Of a stretch of DNA of 64,000 bases, positions 1-10,124 are shown in pieces; the stretch's first letter is position 1; each line of letters begins with the position of its first letter. Both the position numbers and the translations under genes were made by a program. This DNA is from Stappia sp. WLB 29 (GTDB taxonomy: Bacteria; Pseudomonadota; Alphaproteobacteria; Rhizobiales; Stappiaceae), in contig NZ_JALBGD010000007.1 in assembly GCF_023507705.1 (NCBI RefSeq), positions 1 to 64,000 on the forward strand. The letters run 5' to 3'. The notes beneath the pieces are model-generated. The model saw nothing but the letters and a program-made list of their open reading frames with translations. It was not told where the DNA came from and did no database searches.

Positions 1-51
1 ACCACCTCAACGATATGAGTTGATGACGAGGAGAGAGGCTGGAGCGTTAAA

Positions 52-78
52 AAAGGGGCGCCCGGCGGACGCCCCTTT
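52..78. terminator. bidirectional terminator after dctM
   Basis: A 9-bp perfect stem (AAAGGGGCG / CGCCCCTTT) encloses a 9-nt loop. Read on the minus strand it is followed by a run of T (complement of the A run at 47-54), so it suits the end of the dctPQM transcript. The T-rich right flank could also stop a plus-strand transcript entering from the left of the window. Confidence 0.8.
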
Positions 79-103
79 CTTGTCTTCGGACCGATGCCCG
101 CCC

Positions 104-1471
104 TCACATGATCGAGGGCAGGAAGGTGATGATGGCGGGGAACGCCACCAGCCCGCCGATGGTCAGGATGTCGGCGACGAAGAACGGCACGCAACCGCGG
201 AAGACTTCCTGGACGGGAATGTCGTCGCGCACGCCCGCCACCACGAAGCAGTTGAGCCCGATGGGCGGGGTGATCAGGCAGAGCTCCGCCATCTTCACCA
301 CCAGGATGCCGAACCAGATCGCGCACATTTCGCCCGACAGGCCGAAGGCGCTGTCGGCGGCGGAGACGGTCTCGCCGCCATTGAGCGCCATCACCGCCGG
401 ATAGACCACCGGCAGGGTGAGGATCAGCATGCCGATCGCATCCATGAACATGCCGAGCACCGCATAGACGCACAGGATCAAGATGAGGATCAGCCAGGGC
501 GACATGTGCAGCGAGACGATGAACTGCTCGAACGCGTCGGGCAGGCCGGCAAAGCCGAGGAAGCGGACATAGACCAGCACGCCCCAGATCAGCGTGAAGA
601 TCATCACCGTCAACTTCGCCGTCTCGTGCAGGGCCTGCCAGAGCTGCTTGCCGCGCATGCCGTTGACGAAGGCCGAGACCAGCACAACGAAGGCGCCGAG
701 CGCGCCGGCTTCCGTCGGCGTGGCATAGCCGTAGTAGAGCGAGCCGAAGATGATCACCACGACGGCGATGATCGGCAGCGTGCCCGGCACGGAGGCGAGG
801 CGCTGGCCCCAGGTGAAGCCGCGCACCGGCGGGGCGTCGCCCTTCCACATCGCCATGCCGATGATGATGGCGATGTAGACGAAGGCCGAGAAGATGCCCG
901 GCAGGAAGCCGGCGAGCAGCAGCTTGGCGACCGACTGTTCCACGAGGATGGCGTAGATCACCAGGATCGCGGAGGGCGGGATCAGCGAGGCGAGCGTGCC
1001 GCCGGCCGCAACGACCGCCGCCGACAGGCGCTTGGAATAGCCGACCTGCAGCATTTCCGGGATGGCGACGCGGGCGAAGACCGCGGCCGTTGCGACCGAG
1101 GCGCCGGAGACGGCTGCAAAGCCGGCGGTGGCGAAGACCGTGCCGACCGCCATGCCGCCGGGCAGCCAGCCGAGCCAGCGCTTGGCCGCCTCGAACAGCT
1201 GACGGGTGAAGCCGGCATAGAAGGCGAGGAAGCCGATGAGGATGAAGGTCGGCAGCACCGACAGCGAATAGGTCACCGACTTGGAATGCGGGATGGTGCC
1301 GGCCATCTTGAGGGCCGTCACCACGCCGCGCTCGAAGCCAAGGCGCATGCTGAAGATGGCGATGAGGCCGAGCGTGCCGACCAGGGCGGCAGCGAAGGCG
1401 ACACGCATGCCCAGCACGACGAGGACCAGCAGCAGGCCGGTCATGATCAGTCCGATTTCGAACGGGGTCAT
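104..1471 (-). CDS. dctM: TRAP transporter large permease DctM
   Basis: 455-aa very hydrophobic protein with about 12 predicted membrane segments, the usual length and look of the DctM/SiaM large membrane subunit of tripartite ATP-independent periplasmic transporters. It carries out Na+- or proton-driven uptake of an organic acid delivered by DctP. Its ATG overlaps the stop of dctQ by 4 nt (ATGA), indicating translational coupling. Gene order dctP-dctQ-dctM with dctBD upstream points to a C4-dicarboxylate such as succinate or malate. The substrate itself is inferred from the regulators, not from residues in this protein. Confidence 0.93.
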   Translation of the reverse strand: MTPFEIGLIMTGLLLVLVVLGMRVAFAAALVGTLGLIAIFSMRLGFERGVVTALKMAGTIPHSKSVTYSLSVLPTFILIGFLAFYAGFTRQLFEAAKRWLGWLPGGMAVGTVFATAGFAAVSGASVATAAVFARVAIPEMLQVGYSKRLSAAVVAAGGTLASLIPPSAILVIYAILVEQSVAKLLLAGFLPGIFSAFVYIAIIIGMAMWKGDAPPVRGFTWGQRLASVPGTLPIIAVVVIIFGSLYYGYATPTEAGALGAFVVLVSAFVNGMRGKQLWQALHETAKLTVMIFTLIWGVLVYVRFLGFAGLPDAFEQFIVSLHMSPWLILILILCVYAVLGMFMDAIGMLILTLPVVYPAVMALNGGETVSAADSAFGLSGEMCAIWFGILVVKMAELCLITPPIGLNCFVVAGVRDDIPVQEVFRGCVPFFVADILTIGGLVAFPAIITFLPSIM

Positions 1472-2112
1472 CGCGGCGTCTCCTGCCCCTTGCCGGAGGC
1501 GTCGTCGTCGCCGAGCGCTTCCTCGATTTCATGACGGGCGACGGATTCGACGTCGGTCAGGACCGGCACGGCGACCGGCTCGGCGGACGGATCGCGCACC
1601 AGGCGCCAGTAGCCGTAGAGCTGCAGCGTCAGGCGCAGCAGCAAGAGGGACAAGGCGACGGGAATGACCAGCTTCGACGGCCAGGTGGGCAGGCCGATGT
1701 CGATGGAGCTGTCGCCGATGGTCCAGGACCGCTCGAAATGGAACCAGGAGCCGTAGATCAGCGCGGCAACGACGATCCAGATGCCGAGGATGCCGATGAC
1801 CTCGGCGATCCACATGGCCCGGCCGCTCAGCTTGCCGAGGAACAGCTCCATGCGGATATGGCCGCCGACGCGCTGGCAATAGGCGATGCCCATGAAGGCG
1901 AAAACCGCCATCGCCTGCTCGGTGATGTCGATGAAGCCGGGCACCGGCCAGTTGAAGGCGTTGCGGCCGACGATCTGGACGACGGCGAGCAGCATCAGGG
2001 CGAGGATGCTGACGGCGGCGATCATGTTGAAGGCGTTCTCGACCACGCGCAGCCATCCGTCGAAGCGGATATAGGTGCCGGGCGGGCCGCTGTGGGCGGT
2101 TGGCGATGTCAT
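1468..2112 (-). CDS. dctQ: TRAP transporter small permease DctQ
   Basis: 214-aa membrane protein with the four hydrophobic segments expected of a DctQ small subunit (about residues 26-48, 65-85, 105-125 and 147-168) and a charged C-terminal tail. DctQ forms the membrane complex with DctM and helps dock the binding protein. It is separated from dctP by about 190 nt that can form hairpins, and overlaps dctM by 4 nt. The tail after residue 175 is acidic and probably cytoplasmic. Confidence 0.9.
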   Translation of the reverse strand: MTSPTAHSGPPGTYIRFDGWLRVVENAFNMIAAVSILALMLLAVVQIVGRNAFNWPVPGFIDITEQAMAVFAFMGIAYCQRVGGHIRMELFLGKLSGRAMWIAEVIGILGIWIVVAALIYGSWFHFERSWTIGDSSIDIGLPTWPSKLVIPVALSLLLLRLTLQLYGYWRLVRDPSAEPVAVPVLTDVESVARHEIEEALGDDDASGKGQETPR

Positions 2113-2212
2113 GACAAGCTCCGGCCGGCCGGTCCGCAGCCGAAAGGGCTCAGCCTTCGACCGCAGGCGCAGGGCCAGCTCATGGGGTCCATGGGGCGAT
2201 CAGGGGCGGCGG

Positions 2213-2266
2213 GCCCCACATGGGGGCGAGGGCCCGAGGGTACACGGGAGAGGCGCCGGCCGCCTC
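2213..2266. other. hairpin-rich spacer between dctP and dctQ
   Basis: Two short dyads lie between the dctP stop and the dctQ start: one at 2213-2227 (GCCCC arms) and one at 2250-2266 (GAGGCG / CGCCTC). They are not followed by a T run, so they look like mRNA-stabilising or partial-termination structures that would favour dctP transcript over dctQM. Inference from structure only. Confidence 0.4.
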
Positions 2267-2302
2267 GAGCGAGACAGCCGGCGCGCATCCGCTCTATCCG
2301 CG

Positions 2303-3313
2303 TCAGTCGAGCTTGGACAGGGCGAGGTCCAGCAGTTCCTGGCCCGGGATGCCTTGCGCGTTCATCTTCTGCACCCAGGCGTCCCAGATCGGCTTGCCGG
2401 CCCGCTCCTTGAAGGCCTGCAGCTCTTCCTTGGGGAACTCGACCTGCTCGATCTTCATCTCTTCCAGGGTCGGGTACCACTTCTGGTACACCTTGTCGTA
2501 CTCGGCGAGATAATGCTCCATCGCGCCCTCGACGGAGCTGTCCAGCGCCTCGCGGAAATTGTCCGGCAGGGCGTCGTAGGCGGCGGCGCTGACCACGACC
2601 GGGCAGCTGACGGTGCCCGGGTTCAGGTTGTTGGTCCACCAGGTGCCGGCGTCGATGGTGCGGAACGACAGGTGGGCGTGCGGGGCGAAGGACGCCGCGC
2701 GGACCGTGCCGGAATCGATGGCCTGGAAGGTCTCCGAAGCGGTGACGGTGGTCGGCACGGCGCCGATGGTGGTCATGGCCTGGCCGATGCCGCCCAGCGC
2801 GCGCACGCGCATGCCCTCGAAGTCCGACACCTTGGTCGGCGCCTCGCCCTTGCCGACGAAATTGTACTGCGGCATCGGCGAGGACATCAGCAGCTTGGCG
2901 TCCCAGCGCATCAGGTCCTTTTCGACCGCCGGGTGCTTGTAGATCGTGTTTTCCAGCTCGATCTGGGTCGGCAGGTCCGGCACACCGAGGAACGGCAGCT
3001 CGATGACCGTCAGGGTCGGGTTCTTGTCCTCGTGGTAGCCGGCGCAGATCTGCGCCATCTCGAAGGCGCCGATGGAGATGCCGTCGAGATTCTCGCGCGA
3101 CTTGGACAGGGCCTCGCCATAGGCGATGTTGAGCGTGAATTCGCCGTTGGTCTTCTCGCTGACCAGCTCGGCGAGCTTCTCGATGTGCTCGGTGAAGGCG
3201 CGGCGCTTGCCCCACACGGAGACGTTCCACTCGAGCGCCATCGTCTCGGTCGCGAAGCCGAGACCGAGGATCGTCGTCGTGCCGAGCACGGCGAGCTTGC
3301 GGGAAAGGGTCAT
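2303..3313 (-). CDS. dctP: TRAP transporter substrate-binding protein DctP
   Basis: 336-aa periplasmic solute-binding protein of the DctP family. Residues 1-26 are a Sec signal peptide ending in an Ala-containing cleavage region. The mature protein has the family's typical length and the conserved stretch around the central Arg that binds carboxylate groups in TRAP binding proteins. A strong ribosome site (GGGAGGA) precedes the ATG. It is the first gene of dctPQM and sits about 110 nt downstream of a predicted sigma-54 start site, so it should be expressed on dicarboxylate induction through DctB/DctD. Confidence 0.92.
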   Translation of the reverse strand: MTLSRKLAVLGTTTILGLGFATETMALEWNVSVWGKRRAFTEHIEKLAELVSEKTNGEFTLNIAYGEALSKSRENLDGISIGAFEMAQICAGYHEDKNPTLTVIELPFLGVPDLPTQIELENTIYKHPAVEKDLMRWDAKLLMSSPMPQYNFVGKGEAPTKVSDFEGMRVRALGGIGQAMTTIGAVPTTVTASETFQAIDSGTVRAASFAPHAHLSFRTIDAGTWWTNNLNPGTVSCPVVVSAAAYDALPDNFREALDSSVEGAMEHYLAEYDKVYQKWYPTLEEMKIEQVEFPKEELQAFKERAGKPIWDAWVQKMNAQGIPGQELLDLALSKLD

Positions 3314-3437
3314 GTCAGTCCTCCCAAGATCCGGCCGGTTTCCGGCCAGATGCCAGTTTGGGCCGGGCGCCGACCTTGCGCCGCGGCCATCTCGCTATCC
3401 TCGCCCATCCTCCCTGACAGGCGATTGGCATCAGCTT

Positions 3438-3453
3438 AGCACGCGGCGTGCCA
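3438..3453 (-). promoter_or_regulatory. sigma-54 promoter of dctPQM
   Basis: Read on the minus strand the sequence is TGGCACGCCGCGTGCT, which matches the -24/-12 consensus TGGCAC-N5-TTGCW at all but one position (G for the first T of the -12 element). The GG and GC dinucleotides are correctly spaced. The predicted start is near 3427, about 114 nt upstream of the dctP ATG. A sigma-54 enhancer-binding regulator (DctD) is encoded immediately upstream. Confidence 0.88.
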
Positions 3454-3542
3454 GATCGGCCGCAACCGTCCCGAGAGGGCAGGAACCGGGAGAGAAAAAG
3501 GCAGGGCGCAGCGCACCGCACTGCAACAGGGACGGCACCGAC

Positions 3543-3592
3543 CGGCAAAACCTTGCCGAAAGGTTACCGGCCATCGGCAAGATCTTGCCGAT
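3543..3592. promoter_or_regulatory. two DctD upstream activating dyads
   Basis: Two dyads share the form CGGCAA-N4-TTGCCG. The one at 3573-3592 is a perfect 20-bp palindrome and the one at 3543-3558 is perfect in its 6-bp arms. Their centres are 32 bp apart, about three helical turns, and lie roughly 125 and 155 bp upstream of the predicted sigma-54 start. This is the usual geometry of enhancer sites for a DctD/NtrC-type activator. They lie just downstream of the dctD stop codon. Confidence 0.75.
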
Positions 3593-3600
3593 CTCGGCGA

Positions 3601-5010
3601 TCAGCTTTCGCCTACTCCCTCGCCGGTGCGGCTGAGACCGAGGCGCGCCATCTTCTCGTTAAGGGTGCGGCGGGGCAGATCGAGTTCGTCCAGCACCGGG
3701 GCGATGCGCCCGTCGTGGCGGCGCAGCGCATCGACGATGACGCGCCGCTCGTAGTCCTCCATCAGGTCGCGCAGGCGTCCGCGCGGCGCCCCTTCCGCGC
3801 CCGGAGCCGCGCCGGTGACGAGATCGCGCAGCGAAGGCGCGCCCATCGGCGCGTTGAGCACGAAACGCTCGGCGGCATTGCGCAATTCGCGGACATTGCC
3901 CGGCCACTCGTGCGCCGCCAGGAAGCCGGCATCGTCCGGCGACAGGGCGACGCCGTCGATGCCGTATTCGGCCGTGAAGCGGTTGACGAAACTGTCGAAC
4001 AGCAGGCGGATGTCGCCGCCGCGCTCGCGCAGGGGCGGGATGCGGATCTCCACCGCGTTGAGCCGGTAGACGAGGTCCTGTCGCATCAGGTTCTCCGCCA
4101 CCGCCTGCCGCGGATCGACATTGGCCGCGCTGATGATGCGGATGTCGACGGGCACCGCCGAGCGGCCGCCGATGCGGTCGACCTCGCGCTCCTGCAGCAC
4201 GCGCAGGAGCTTGGGCTGCAGGGCGAGCGGCATGGAGGGGACTTCGTCGAGGAACAGCACGCCGCGGTCGGCCTGTTCGATCCGCCCTACCCGGCTGCGG
4301 TCGGCGCCGGTGAAGGCGCCCGCCTCGTGGCCGAAGAGCTCCGCCTCGACCATGGTCTCGGGAAGCGCCGCACAGTTGAGCGCGACGAAGGGTGCGTCGG
4401 CGCGGGGCGACAGGTCGTGCAGGGCCCGCGCCACCACTTCCTTGCCGGTGCCGGTCTCGCCGATGATCATCACCGAAGCGTCGGTGCGGGCGAAATGGCC
4501 GATCTGCTCGCGCAGGCGGACCATGGCGGCGGATTCGCCGATGAGGCGGGCGGACAACCCGCTCATGTCGCTGAGCCGGCGGCTGAGCGCGCGATTTTCC
4601 AGCACCAGCCGGCGGTGGCCGGTGGCGCGGCGGACCATCGCCGCCAGCATGTCCGGGTCGAAGGGCTTTTCGATGAAGTCGGCGGCGCCGTGGCGCATCG
4701 CCTCCACCGCCATCGGAACGTCGCCATGGCCGGTCATCAGGATCACCGGCAGGTCCGGGTCGATCTGCTTGACCCGCCGCAGCAGCTCCAACCCGCTGGC
4801 GCCGGGCAGCAGCACGTCGGAGATGACGCAGCCGGGAAAGTCCGGACCAAGGCGCGACAGCGCGGTCTCCGCATCCACCGCCTCGACCGGATCGAAGTCG
4901 GCGAGCCGCATCCACTGGCGCAGGCCTGCGCGCATCGACGGGTCGTCGTCGACAACGAGCACCGGCGTGCGCTTGTCCGCCGCGGCGTGGCGATCGCTGT
5001 CGATGGTCAT
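3601..5010 (-). CDS. dctD: C4-dicarboxylate response regulator DctD (sigma-54 activator)
   Basis: 469-aa NtrC-class regulator. The receiver domain (residues 17-130) has the acidic pocket D21-D23, phospho-acceptor D65 and conserved K115. The AAA+ domain has Walker A GETGTGK (184-190), the sigma-54 contact loop GAFTGA (231-236) and Walker B ending in DE (251-256). A Fis-type helix-turn-helix closes the C-terminus. The start MTIDSD at 5010 is chosen because the ORF extension upstream is Arg-rich shadow sequence overlapping dctB. It lies 34 nt after dctB and is surely co-transcribed with it. Confidence 0.92.
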   Translation of the reverse strand: MTIDSDRHAAADKRTPVLVVDDDPSMRAGLRQWMRLADFDPVEAVDAETALSRLGPDFPGCVISDVLLPGASGLELLRRVKQIDPDLPVILMTGHGDVPMAVEAMRHGAADFIEKPFDPDMLAAMVRRATGHRRLVLENRALSRRLSDMSGLSARLIGESAAMVRLREQIGHFARTDASVMIIGETGTGKEVVARALHDLSPRADAPFVALNCAALPETMVEAELFGHEAGAFTGADRSRVGRIEQADRGVLFLDEVPSMPLALQPKLLRVLQEREVDRIGGRSAVPVDIRIISAANVDPRQAVAENLMRQDLVYRLNAVEIRIPPLRERGGDIRLLFDSFVNRFTAEYGIDGVALSPDDAGFLAAHEWPGNVRELRNAAERFVLNAPMGAPSLRDLVTGAAPGAEGAPRGRLRDLMEDYERRVIVDALRRHDGRIAPVLDELDLPRRTLNEKMARLGLSRTGEGVGES

Positions 5011-5044
5011 GCTGTCCTGCTCCCGCCTCGCGCTCACCCGGCCC

Positions 5045-6994
<1,950 letters not shown>

Positions 6995-7056
6995 GGCCGG
7001 TTCTTGCGGTCCTGATCCAACCCTTTGGCGACATCATTGTTCTGGGAGGAACGCCG

Positions 7057-8211
7057 ATGCAGTTTTCGTTGAGCGAGGAAGAGTATCTCATCCAGGACAC
7101 GGCGCGAAAGCTCGCCGAGGACAGGATCGCCCCTCTGGCCGAGGAACTGGACCAGGGCGGCGGCCGGGAGGCCTTTCTCGCCAATCTGAAGCTGCTTGCC
7201 GAAAACGGCTTCATGGGCCTCAACATCTCGCCCGACCATGGCGGCACCGGCGCGGGCAGCGTCGCCTTCGCCATCGCAGTCGAGGAGATCGGCAGGGCCT
7301 GCGCCTCCACCGGCGTCACCGTCTCGGTCTCCAACATGGTGGCGGAAGTCATCCAGGCCGTGGGCAACGACGACCAGCGCGCGCGCTACCTGCCGCTGCT
7401 GACCGACGGCACCTATGCCGCCGGCGCCTTCTGCCTGACGGAGACGGGCGCGGGCTCCGATCCGGCCTCGATGCGCACGCGCGCCGAGCGCGACGGCGAC
7501 GGCTACGTGCTGAACGGCTCCAAGCTCTACATCACCTCGGCCGAATATGCCGGCGTCTTCGTGGTGTGGGCCGTCACCGACAAGGAGGCGCCGAAGGGCA
7601 AGGGCATCAGCTGCTTCCTGGTGGAGGCCGGCACGCCGGGCCTCGTCGTCGGCAAGGCCGAGAAGAAGATGGGCCAGACCGGATCGGCGACCAACGAGGT
7701 GCATTTCGAGAATTGCCGGGTGCCAGCAAGCGCCCTTCTCGGCCGCGAAAACGACGGCTTCCGCATCGCGGTCGGCGAGCTGGCGGGCGGGCGCATCGGC
7801 ATCGCCGCCCTGTCGCTGGGCATCGCCCGCGCAGCGATGGAGCGGGCCAAGGCCTATGTGAAGGAGCGCCGGCAGTTCGGCAAGGCGATCTCCGACATGC
7901 AGGGCGTGCAGTGGATGATCGCCGACCGGGAAACGGAGCTGGAAGCGGCGCGGCTGCTGATCCTGCAGGCCGCCGCGCTGAAGGACGCGGGCAAGTCCTT
8001 CGCCCGGGAAGCCTCGATGGCCAAGCTCTTCGCCTCGGAAGCGGCCCAGCGCGCCACCTATGCGGCGCTGCAGCTGCATGGCGGGGCGGGCTATATCCGC
8101 GAATACCCGCTGGAGCGGCTGGCGCGCGATGCCCGCATCACCACGATCTACGAGGGCACCTCGGAGATCCAGCGGCTGATCATCGCCCGCGAGGCACTGC
8201 GCGACCAGTAA
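7057..8211 (+). CDS. acyl-CoA dehydrogenase
   Basis: 384-aa FAD flavoprotein of the acyl-CoA dehydrogenase family, which oxidises acyl-CoA to enoyl-CoA and passes electrons to ETF. The start MQFSLSEEE at 7057 has a strong Shine-Dalgarno (GGGAGGA) 6 nt upstream; the longer ORF start at 6976 has none. Visible motifs include the FAD/substrate segment FCLTETGAGSD, the GNGxxRxxR-region equivalent and the C-terminal YEGTSEIQ, whose Glu is the catalytic base in the short- and branched-chain clades. Exact chain-length specificity cannot be read from the sequence. Confidence 0.9.
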   Translation: MQFSLSEEEYLIQDTARKLAEDRIAPLAEELDQGGGREAFLANLKLLAENGFMGLNISPDHGGTGAGSVAFAIAVEEIGRACASTGVTVSVSNMVAEVIQAVGNDDQRARYLPLLTDGTYAAGAFCLTETGAGSDPASMRTRAERDGDGYVLNGSKLYITSAEYAGVFVVWAVTDKEAPKGKGISCFLVEAGTPGLVVGKAEKKMGQTGSATNEVHFENCRVPASALLGRENDGFRIAVGELAGGRIGIAALSLGIARAAMERAKAYVKERRQFGKAISDMQGVQWMIADRETELEAARLLILQAAALKDAGKSFAREASMAKLFASEAAQRATYAALQLHGGAGYIREYPLERLARDARITTIYEGTSEIQRLIIAREALRDQ

Positions 8212-8239
8212 GGCCGGCGGGCGGTCAACCGCCGAACGA

Positions 8240-8266
8240 AAAGGCCGGCGAGAAGCGCCGGCCTTT
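8240..8266. terminator. bidirectional terminator, acyl-CoA dehydrogenase / fasciclin gene
   Basis: An 11-bp perfect stem (AAAGGCCGGCG / CGCCGGCCTTT) with a 5-nt loop sits between two convergent genes. T-rich ends on both strands suggest it terminates both. Confidence 0.85.
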
Positions 8267-8288
8267 CCATGCACCATGTGCAGCAAGG

Positions 8289-8777
8289 TCAGTCGGACGG
8301 CAGGATCACCTTGTCGATGACATGGATGACGCCGTTGTCGGCCTTGATGTCGGCGGTGACCACATTGGCCCCGTCGACGGTGACGCCGCTGTCGGACTTC
8401 ACCACGGTGATCGTGCGGTCGCCCTCGCCCTTCAGCGTCTCGACCTCGGTCGTGGCGGCCGGGATCTGGTCGGAGGTGATCTCCTGGCCGACCACGTGGT
8501 AGCTCAGGATCGCGGCGAGCTGGCCCTTGTTCTCCGGCTTCAGGAGGTTGTCGACCGTGCCCGCGGGAAGCGCGGCGAAGGCCTCGTCGGTCGGCGCGAA
8601 GACCGTGATCGGGCCGGGGGCGGACAGGGCTTCGACGAGACCGGCCGCCTGTGCGGCCGCAATCAGCGTGTTGAACGTGCCGGCCTGCTGGGCCGTCTCG
8701 ACGATATTTGCCGCATTCGCGGTGCCGGCGGCGGCCAGGGCCGTCGCGAGAGCCGCACCCATAAAGTACTTGCGCAT
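8289..8777 (-). CDS. secreted fasciclin (FAS1) domain protein
   Basis: 162-aa protein with a signal peptide (residues 1-23, ending TANA-A) and a single FAS1 domain over the rest. It has the H1 motif (TVFAPTDEAFAALP) and the H2-type motif near the C-terminus (ADNGVIHVIDKVILP). FAS1 proteins are extracytoplasmic adhesion or matrix-binding modules; in rhizobia a homologue (Nex18) is induced in nodules. The start MRKYF at 8777 is preceded by GGAGG at good spacing, better than the upstream ATG at 8801. Confidence 0.88.
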   Translation of the reverse strand: MRKYFMGAALATALAAAGTANAANIVETAQQAGTFNTLIAAAQAAGLVEALSAPGPITVFAPTDEAFAALPAGTVDNLLKPENKGQLAAILSYHVVGQEITSDQIPAATTEVETLKGEGDRTITVVKSDSGVTVDGANVVTADIKADNGVIHVIDKVILPSD

Positions 8778-9095
8778 GATTGCCTCCGTTTCGCTTGTCA
8801 TTTTCCGGGATACTGCGACACATCACATGCCGCAGGGTCCGATTGTTCTTACGCAGGCGAGCAATATCGGATGAAATACTGAGAGGATAAAATCGTCGAG
8901 GATTTAAATCTGATCCATCCTGTGCAACGATGCGTAACCGCGCGCCCTTTACGGGACACGCGCGCATGTCCGTTCCGCGCCCGAAGATTGATCCCGGTCA
9001 AGGATCGGGCGGATCGGACGTCCTAGTTTCGGCACACCCCCCGCGGCAGCCTTTCCGGCTGCAACGGCACGGTGTGAGATGGAGGGACACGATCC
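8778..9095. other. intergenic region between fasciclin and usp genes
   Basis: About 318 nt between divergent genes. The left half is AT-richer and probably holds the fasciclin promoter. The right half holds the FNR/FixK-type box and the putative -10 of the usp gene annotated separately. No additional coding sequence is supported here. Confidence 0.6.
8988..9029 (+). promoter_or_regulatory. FNR/FixK-type box and -10 of usp gene
   Basis: The 14-mer at 8988-9001, TTGATCCCGGTCAA, matches the anaerobox TTGAT-N4-ATCAA except for one base. A plausible -10 (TAGTTT, 9024-9029) lies where it would put the box centre at about -41.5, the class II activation position. Suggests induction by low oxygen through an FNR/FixK family regulator encoded elsewhere. 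Confidence 0.72.
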
Positions 9096-9926
9096 ATGGC
9101 TATCAAGGACATCCTCACGCTGGTCGACCTGGCCGGCAAACAGCACGCGGCGCAGGTGGCGCTCGACCTGGCAACCCGCACCGGTGCGCATGCGACCGGA
9201 CTGACGGTCGCTTTCGAACCGGTCGTTCCCGGCTTCATCGCCGGACCGATGCCGGCGGACTATATCGAGATCGCCCGCAACCAGGCGCTGAAGGCCGCGC
9301 AGAGCGCCGGCGAGACCTTCAGCGAAATGGCCCGCAAGGCCGGCGTCGCAGCCGAACTGCGCACCGCCGAGGTCATCACCGGCGGCTCCGCCGAGGCGGT
9401 GCTGGCCCATTGCCGGCTGACCGACCTGGTCGTCATCGGCCAGGAGAACCCGGACGCGCCGGAGCCCATGCGCGAATTGCTGATCGAGACGGTGCTGTTC
9501 GAGGCCGGCGTGCCGGTGCTGGTGGTGCCCTATATCGGCGGCAGCCTGAAGATGAAGAACGTCATGGTGGCCTGGGACGGCAGCCCCACGGCCAGCCGCG
9601 CGGTGCATGCGGCGATGCCGATGCTGCATATGGCCAAGAAGGTCACCGTGATGATCGTGGAGACCGGACGCCGCTTCACGGACGGCGAGCCCGGCTCCGA
9701 CATCGCCACCTATCTCGCCCGGCACGGCCTGTCGGTCACCGTCGACGTGGTGCCGCGGCCCGGCTCCGGCGTTGCCGATGCGATCCTCAACTACGTCTCC
9801 GACCACGACGTCGACATGATCGCGATGGGCGGCTACGGCCATTCGCGCATGCGCGAGTTTCTGTTCGGCGGCGCAACGCGCGAGATCCTCGCCTCGATGA
9901 CCGTGCCGGTGCTGATGGCGCACTGA
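9096..9926 (+). CDS. tandem universal stress protein (UspA family)
   Basis: 276-aa protein made of two USP domains (about 1-145 and 150-276). The second keeps the nucleotide-binding signature G-2x-G-9x-G(S/T) near residues 244-262; the first is degenerate there, as is common in tandem Usps. It has a strong Shine-Dalgarno (GGAGGG) before the ATG. Tandem Usps of this type often respond to oxygen or redox stress, which fits the FNR-like box upstream. It is monocistronic, with its own terminator. Confidence 0.88.
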   Translation: MAIKDILTLVDLAGKQHAAQVALDLATRTGAHATGLTVAFEPVVPGFIAGPMPADYIEIARNQALKAAQSAGETFSEMARKAGVAAELRTAEVITGGSAEAVLAHCRLTDLVVIGQENPDAPEPMRELLIETVLFEAGVPVLVVPYIGGSLKMKNVMVAWDGSPTASRAVHAAMPMLHMAKKVTVMIVETGRRFTDGEPGSDIATYLARHGLSVTVDVVPRPGSGVADAILNYVSDHDVDMIAMGGYGHSRMREFLFGGATREILASMTVPVLMAH

Positions 9927-9999
9927 CCGGCCGGGCAGAGAACGTCTGCCGGCCACGAGTTGCTTTCGGGCGCGGCCCTAAGCCTGACGCCCGGAAGCG

Positions 10000-10033
10000 A
10001 GGCGCCGCCACATCGGGGGAAGTGGCGGCGCCT
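10000..10033 (+). terminator. terminator after usp gene
   Basis: A perfect 11-bp stem, GGCGCCGCCAC at 10001-10011 and its complement at 10022-10032, with a 10-nt loop and a short TT tail. It sits 74 nt after the usp stop and before the Pat-like gene. Confidence 0.75.
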
Positions 10034-10124
10034 TCACACGGCCTCGGCCTTTGATTTCCCCGTCTTTCGCGCCACACTCTCCGGCAGGACCGGCCGCGCC
10101 GCCGGCCAACCCGGGTGATTGCCG

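Noticed and set aside
20-1534. Long antisense reading frames such as 20-1534 (+), 3448-5121 (+), 4121-7015 (+), 32859-34838 (-), 34884-36665 (-), 57035-60172 (-)
   Set aside because: They lie opposite genes with clear catalytic motifs, have Arg/Gly/Ala-rich shadow composition typical of GC-rich DNA and no plausible ribosome sites.
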